From JBGTBQ01 sp041749275 (GTDB lineage Bacteria > Acidobacteriota > Blastocatellia > Pyrinomonadales > Pyrinomonadaceae): a DNA stretch of 11,724 nucleotides. A program made the position numbers and the translations under genes. Of the stretch, positions 5,439 through 11,724 are shown in pieces; within the stretch, counting starts at the first letter, position 1; each line of letters starts with the position of its first letter. The stretch covers positions 1-11,724 of the forward strand of contig JBGTBQ010000335.1 of NCBI GenBank assembly GCA_041749275.1, given 5' to 3'. A model generated the notes under the pieces. It was not told the DNA's origin, searched no databases, and saw only the letters and a program-made list of their open reading frames with translations.

Positions 5439-6533
5439 TCAGTAGATGTTGAAATTGTACTCCAGTTGAATGAACTGAGATACCGCCACGCCATTCAAGG
5501 TGGCAGGCTTGAACCTGATATTACGCGCCGCCTCGATGCACCTCTCAGTCAGGCCGTCCGGCAAACGCTTGATGACCAAGATGTGACGGATGCGCCCGTC
5601 GGCGGCGAGCACGGCACGCAGGCGGACAACTCCCGTGACGTTATTCTTGCGGGCCTCTTCAGTGAAGCCCGGGTCTGGCTTGGAGATAATGACGGCACGA
5701 GCCGTGACCTCCGCCATTGGGAAGACGCGGGTGATGTCGCCCTCCCCGCGCCCGTAAAATCGGAGCGTCTCGGCTTGCTCGCGCCATTGCTCGACGGCGG
5801 GGTTGTTGGGCTGCGACTTGACGAACCCTTGCAAGCGGTCTGCGACCTCGCGCATCTTCGCCTTGAGGGGTTCAAGCTGAAGCGCGCGCTTCTCGAACAC
5901 AGCCTTACGCTCGGACTCGTCGGCTGTGGGCGCGAGTGGATACTTTTCGACCTGCCGCAGACCTTCTTCCACATAGATACTAAGCAGCACATCGCCGGCG
6001 AGGTACGCGGCGGCGAACAGGTCGGGCTTAATGCGTAGCGCGGTCTCAGCCTCTTCCGCAGCCTCGGCGAATTTATCTTCACGATAGCGGATCGCGCCGA
6101 TGATGTAGCGCGCCTCGGCATTCTGAGGCGCAAGTTGCAGGGCGCGGCGCGCCTCGCGTTCCGCGTCGCGTGGCTTGTTGAGTCGAAATAGTGAGTAGGC
6201 GAGACCGGTGCGCGCTGCTGCATCGTCGGGTTGAAGCTTCAGGGCTTTCTCGAAAGCCTTGCGCGCGTCCTTTGTCCTGCCCGCACGACTGAGCGCGAGG
6301 CCGTAGAGGAACCACGCGCCCGCATCTTTCTTACGCAACTCGGCGGCATCGCGCAGGAGCGGTATCGCGCCATTCACCTCACCCTGCTCCAACAGCCGCT
6401 TGCCGCGCTCGAACTTTTCGTTGGCCGACGCTTGGGCCTCCGGCCTCTGCGCGCGCGCGGGATGCGACGCGCAGAGAAGTGCGAGCGCGGCGGCGATGAG
6501 GATGATGTTAGCGGTGCGAGGCTTTGTCATCAT
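5439..6533 (-). CDS. Periplasmic TPR protein with C-terminal TonB domain
   Basis: A 364-residue exported protein. Residues 1-28 form a signal peptide (basic start, hydrophobic IILIAAALALL, cleavage after ARA). Four tetratricopeptide repeats follow at about 38-71, 72-105, 106-139 and 140-173, then a helical linker. The C-terminus (about 283-364) is a TonB_C-type domain: PDPGFTEEARKNNVTGVV, then ADGRIRHILVIKRLPDGL, a helix ending in IRFKPATLNG and a final aromatic strand. TonB_C normally contacts TonB-box peptides of outer-membrane receptors, but this protein lacks a membrane anchor and Pro-rich spacer, so energy transduction by itself is doubtful; a periplasmic adaptor role is inference. Cys21 is not in a good lipobox. 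Two adjacent ATGs (6533, 6530) are possible. It lies 25 bases after secA and 11 before the solenoid gene, so co-transcription is likely. Confidence 0.85.
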   Translation of the reverse strand: MMTKPRTANIILIAAALALLCASHPARAQRPEAQASANEKFERGKRLLEQGEVNGAIPLLRDAAELRKKDAGAWFLYGLALSRAGRTKDARKAFEKALKLQPDDAAARTGLAYSLFRLNKPRDAEREARRALQLAPQNAEARYIIGAIRYREDKFAEAAEEAETALRIKPDLFAAAYLAGDVLLSIYVEEGLRQVEKYPLAPTADESERKAVFEKRALQLEPLKAKMREVADRLQGFVKSQPNNPAVEQWREQAETLRFYGRGEGDITRVFPMAEVTARAVIISKPDPGFTEEARKNNVTGVVRLRAVLAADGRIRHILVIKRLPDGLTERCIEAARNIRFKPATLNGVAVSQFIQLEYNFNIY

Positions 6534-6558
6534 GTTTTGTGCGGTCGCATCTGACGCT

Positions 6559-9378
<2,820 letters not shown>

Positions 9379-9379
9379 T

Positions 9380-9562
9380 TTAATAATCCTGTCGCGGCAG
9401 AGGAGAGTCCTCGGCCCGCTCAACTTGCGGCACTGTTGACGTTGACTTTATCGCGTCGGCGTGGGCAGGGACAAGCCCGACCCCAAAAGCAAACAACCGC
9501 GACGCGCGTGCAACGCGTGATTTTAAGTGGGCGGCGGATACTGAAGCAAGCGGGCTTGTCAT
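9380..9562 (-). CDS. Possible 60-codon leader ORF ending next to the secA start
   Basis: An ATG at 9562 opens a 60-residue frame whose TAA (9380-9382) is one base before the secA ATG, so the secA ribosome site lies in its last codons. The product has a basic N-terminal half, then a short hydrophobic LFAFGVGLVPAHADA that loosely resembles a signal peptide with an AHA cleavage site, and ends SPLPRQDY. The position recalls the E. coli SecM leader that controls secA. Against it: no good ribosome site, third-position GC lower than in neighbouring genes, no known arrest motif, and a promoter candidate inside the frame that would give transcripts lacking its start. Open frames of this length occur by chance in GC-rich DNA. 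Confidence 0.2.
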   Translation of the reverse strand: MTSPLASVSAAHLKSRVARASRLFAFGVGLVPAHADAIKSTSTVPQVERAEDSPLPRQDY

Positions 9563-9579
9563 GGTGACGAGCAGCCCGC
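9550..9579 (-). terminator. Hairpin after the first small envelope gene (weak terminator or attenuator)
   Basis: GCGGGC (9550-9555) pairs with GCCCGC (9574-9579), and TTGTC (9556-9560) pairs with GACGA (9566-9570, one G-T), leaving a 3-base bulge and a 5-base loop. It begins 13 bases after the stop codon of the upstream gene on the minus strand. No real T-run follows, so full termination is unlikely; partial read-through into secA is possible. Confidence 0.35.
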
Positions 9580-9591
9580 TCGCGGGGATAT

Positions 9592-10278
9592 TCAATTAGG
9601 GGTGATCTGTTTGAGGAGGAGGTTGCCCATCTGTTCGCGTGACATGTCGAGGGTCATCAGGAGCTGTTTGCCGCTCGCGGAGACCTTCATATTGTTCAGG
9701 ACGACCGCGTCGGCGGTGCCACGCCGCATCAGTCGCCCGATATTAATCATCGAACGATAACCGCGCGCCAGCTCTTCGGCGCGCGCGGCGGAGGGCGCGT
9801 CCGATGCGGTGTCGGCCTGAAAGCGCTCGCGGTCGAGCGAGAAGCTCATCCGCACGTGCGACACGTCTTGCAGAAAACTGAGACCCTTGCTCTCGTTGAG
9901 CGCGGCGACGAACTCCTGCGCGAGTTTGCGGAACCGCGGGTCGCGCGCCGACGGGCCGGTGATGACGGCGTTCGAGAGCGTGCCGTCGGCGGCGCGGTCG
10001 GCCTCGATCTGGACGGAGTGCGGCGCGCTCAAATCGAGCTTGCCCGCCTCCTTTTGCTGTCGCGCGCGCGCGAGCCATGTCTTAAGCGGAGCGGAATTGA
10101 TCCGGACGGGCTTGCCGGCGCTCGCATTCGGACTCGCCTTCTGTGGCTGCGCGAAGACGAGCGCTCCGTCCGGCGCGTGGAGCACGCCGAGGACGAACGC
10201 GCCGACGACGACGAAGCGCACGAGCGAGTTTGCGCGCGGCGCGGGGCGGCGCGGTTGCGGCATCCGGCGAGTGGGCAT
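9592..10278 (-). CDS. Envelope protein, paralogue of the TonB/TolA-like protein upstream
   Basis: With the ATG at 10278 the product has 228 residues: a basic Arg/Pro-rich start, one hydrophobic segment (about 19-43, FVVVGAFVLGVL) ending in VFAQ as a signal peptide or anchor, and a periplasmic domain from about 58 to the end. That domain aligns with residues 180-350 of the next gene upstream: shared RIN, LDL, DGTL, EFV-AL-ESK, RMS, an A-rich helix with GY, and KVS--GKQ--MT--M. It lacks that protein's Pro-rich spacer. The first half, with a DGTL turn followed by a helix, faintly resembles TonB_C/TolA C-terminal folds. ATG 10302 or a TTG at 10335 are alternative starts; GAG seven bases before 10278 slightly favours it. 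The family and function are not known to me. It lies between its paralogue and secA, probably in one operon. Confidence 0.75.
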   Translation of the reverse strand: MPTRRMPQPRRPAPRANSLVRFVVVGAFVLGVLHAPDGALVFAQPQKASPNASAGKPVRINSAPLKTWLARARQQKEAGKLDLSAPHSVQIEADRAADGTLSNAVITGPSARDPRFRKLAQEFVAALNESKGLSFLQDVSHVRMSFSLDRERFQADTASDAPSAARAEELARGYRSMINIGRLMRRGTADAVVLNNMKVSASGKQLLMTLDMSREQMGNLLLKQITPN

Positions 10279-10323
10279 CTGTTCTCTCAAGCTATTCCTC
10301 ATTCCGTTACGGGGCGCGCATCG

Positions 10324-10353
10324 GCGCCGCCTCAACCTTTCGCCCGGCGGCGC
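10324..10353 (-). other. Intercistronic GC hairpin between the two paralogues
   Basis: GCGCCGCC (10324-10331) pairs perfectly with GGCGGCGC (10346-10353) around a 14-base loop. It lies 20 bases after the stop of the upstream paralogue on the minus strand. No T-run follows, so it may stabilise or separate the two halves of a shared transcript rather than end it. In such GC-rich DNA an 8-bp stem of this kind could also be chance. Confidence 0.35.
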
Positions 10354-10372
10354 TCACAAACTCGCGCGCGGC

Positions 10373-11464
10373 TCAACCCTTCGAGGGCGTCGCGGCGGCG
10401 GCGGCGGCTTTCTTCGCGAGCTTGTCGGCGATCATCTTCGCGGCGGCGGCGCGGGGCATCTCGAAGGTCATCACGAACTGCTTGCCTTCCGAACTGACCT
10501 TGACGCTCTTCCACAACTCGCCCTCGTCCGTGCCTTCCTTTTTGCTCCGCGCGACGAGCAGGAGCACGCCGTAGCCGGTCGCCATCTTCGCGGCATCGGC
10601 GTCCGAAGCGACATCGCTCTTGATGTTGACGGAAACCTTTTCTCCGTCGAGCTTGAGCGACATCCTCACCATCCCGGCGCCTTCGAGGACGGCGAGCACC
10701 TTGCTTTCGCTGAGTGCGTTGACGAACTCGATGGCGAGCGCGGACATCGTCTCGTTGTTCGCCGTGCCCTCGATCTTCACGGTCTCCGGCTTGAGCGTGC
10801 CATCCTCGTTGCGTTCAGCGGTGGCCGACACGTCAACAGTTGAGCTTTTCAGGTCGAGGCTCCCCTTGTCAACCAGTTCCTTACCTTTTTGCGCGATGTC
10901 CTCGAAGGGCTTGGTGTTGATCCTCGGCGGGCGCTTGACGCCATTGTTCGCCGCCAACCGATCCAACTCCGCCTCTTCGGCCTTCTTCTCCTCGTCGGCT
11001 TGGGGCGAAGGCGTCGGCGTGGCCTCCGCGATTTCAGGAGTCGGCGTGGCTTCAGGCATCGGCGCCGTCGAGACGACGCGCGGGCCGGGGCTGCGCCGCG
11101 GCTTGTAGACGGGCGGCGGCGGCGGTGGCGGCGCCACTTGCGCGACGAGGGCTGCGTCGCCGGGCGCTGGTTCGCCGAACGGCTGGTTCATCGTGAAGTA
11201 GTCCGCCGGGTAGTAGAGTTTCTCGTGGGGCGTGAGGTTGATGACAGTCGCGCGCTGGCCGACGAGCGTGTGGTCATAGTCCTCGCTGACAAACTCGAAA
11301 CCGGCGAGCGTGCCCGCGACGCGGAAGAGACCTTGCACGCCCGGCCCGTAAGCGACCGCGACGAAAAACAGCCCGTGCGCGACGATAGACGCCATAACGA
11401 GTCGCGTCAGGATGGGCCAGCGCGGTGTGCGATTGACCTCGAAATTTGCGAAAAGCTGTGTCAT
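10373..11464 (-). CDS. TonB/TolA-like membrane-anchored envelope protein
   Basis: A 363-residue protein built like an energy transducer: a short cytoplasmic N-terminus, one membrane helix (about 18-40, LVMASIVAHGLFFVAVAYG), a Pro-rich and charged spacer (about 110-165, with seven consecutive prolines at 112-118 and two ATPTP units), and a periplasmic C-terminal domain (about 178-350) followed by a poly-Ala tail. The spacer and anchor are TonB-like. The C-terminal domain is not classical TonB_C: its first part (DGTLKPETVKIEG, then a helix) could be a diverged TonB/TolA fold, and a second part (KVSSEGKQFVMTFEM) is shared with the downstream paralogue. The ATG at 11464 has no clear ribosome site. 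It heads the minus-strand cluster leading to secA. A role in trans-envelope linkage is inference; the partner is unknown, and no exbB/exbD or tolQ/tolR lies in the window. Confidence 0.78.
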   Translation of the reverse strand: MTQLFANFEVNRTPRWPILTRLVMASIVAHGLFFVAVAYGPGVQGLFRVAGTLAGFEFVSEDYDHTLVGQRATVINLTPHEKLYYPADYFTMNQPFGEPAPGDAALVAQVAPPPPPPPVYKPRRSPGPRVVSTAPMPEATPTPEIAEATPTPSPQADEEKKAEEAELDRLAANNGVKRPPRINTKPFEDIAQKGKELVDKGSLDLKSSTVDVSATAERNEDGTLKPETVKIEGTANNETMSALAIEFVNALSESKVLAVLEGAGMVRMSLKLDGEKVSVNIKSDVASDADAAKMATGYGVLLLVARSKKEGTDEGELWKSVKVSSEGKQFVMTFEMPRAAAAKMIADKLAKKAAAAAATPSKG

Positions 11465-11611
11465 GCCGTTGATTCAACCCGTCACTTCGGACCCGCCTGT
11501 CGGGTAAAAATCTTAGACGCCCTTCATCCGCCCGGCGTTGCGAAGCGACACACAAAAGTTACCACTACGAAGGCGGTTTCCACAAAGTTCATGAGGTAAA
11601 ATATCTGTTAC

Positions 11612-11724
11612 ATGGCGCGTTCACGAAAAGGCGGCAGGCGCGGCCCGAAGCGCGGCAAGGGCGTGGGAGACGGGCAGCGGGGCGGCGACGCGACGCGTAC
11701 CCGTGCGGGCGAACGGGGCGGGGC
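11612..11724 (+). CDS. N-terminus of a basic Arg/Gly-rich protein (partial)
   Basis: An ATG at 11612 opens a frame that leaves the right edge. The visible 37 residues begin MARSRKGGRRGPKRGKGVG and are mostly Arg, Gly and Lys, typical of a disordered nucleic-acid-binding extension such as those in front of RNA methyltransferases, helicases or ribosome-associated factors. The real domain lies outside the window, so no family is named. No ribosome site is near the start (GAGGT is 14 bases away). A TAAAAT -10-like box at 11597-11602 would place the start point only a few bases before the ATG, so the gene may be nearly leaderless. It is divergent from the TonB/TolA-like gene across 147 bases. Confidence 0.55.
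   Translation, partial: MARSRKGGRRGPKRGKGVGDGQRGGDATRTRAGERGG

Larger units (their letters stand above)
9379..9591 (-). promoter_or_regulatory. secA upstream region with candidate promoter and alternative RNA pairings
   Basis: This 213-base gap is the only wide one in the secA cluster. A minus-strand promoter candidate has TTGTCC (9469-9474), a 16-base spacer and GATAAA (9447-9452), each 4 of 6 to consensus; GTTGAC is repeated in tandem at 9435-9446 beside it. Minus-strand RNA that reads through from the upstream gene can form either a local hairpin (9550-9560 with 9566-9579) or a 10-bp long-range pairing of 9551-9560 with 9470-9479. The two exclude each other, an attenuator-like layout. A small hairpin (9401-9405 with 9409-9413) sits just before the secA ribosome site. 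Regulation is inference. Confidence 0.4.

Noticed and set aside
10385..10410. GGC triplet run considered as a microsatellite
   Set aside because: It encodes the poly-Ala tail of the TonB/TolA-like protein in frame and is too short to treat as a separate repeat.

Overview
The window is GC-rich and looks like a chromosomal segment from an acidobacterium, most likely in or near class Blastocatellia. This is inference from family resemblance: a SecA with a CxCx8CC tail, TonB-like envelope proteins of a type I associate with that phylum, a DUF2227-type protein, and dispersed hairpin and heptamer repeats. No rRNA or tRNA gene, CRISPR array, transposase or phage gene was seen.

Layout. Bases 1-122 hold the C-terminus of an unidentified plus-strand gene, followed by a two-hairpin REP-like repeat. 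A sugar-1-phosphate nucleotidyltransferase (minus, 253-1011) is divergent from fabG (plus, 1172-1933). The largest gene-free stretch, 1934-2449, is not empty. It holds a heptamer-based inverted repeat behind fabG and, on the minus strand, a near-consensus sigma70 promoter and a GC-rich hairpin with a U-tract about 300 nt further on. No convincing ORF lies between them, which suggests an orphan structured non-coding RNA. Next come a lipid A-type acyltransferase (minus, 2450-3445), a second heptamer-based inverted repeat that forms the leader of a DUF2227 membrane protein (plus, 3627-4160), and a 28-bp terminator hairpin that fills the following convergent gap.

From 11464 down to 4222 five minus-strand genes form a probable operon or supra-operon: two tandem paralogues of a TonB/TolA-like envelope protein, secA, a periplasmic TPR protein with a C-terminal TonB domain, and a cytoplasmic alpha-solenoid protein with repeated NPRTP-like motifs. 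Spacing is tight from secA downward (25 and 11 nt). A 213-nt gap with alternative RNA pairings precedes secA. The last 113 bases begin a divergent plus-strand gene with a very basic Arg/Gly-rich N-terminus.

The theme is cell-envelope biogenesis: sugar activation, 3-hydroxyacyl chain synthesis, lipid A-type acylation, Sec export and TonB-like proteins. The parts I consider least described are the candidate ncRNA, the paralogue pair next to secA, the secA leader and the solenoid protein.
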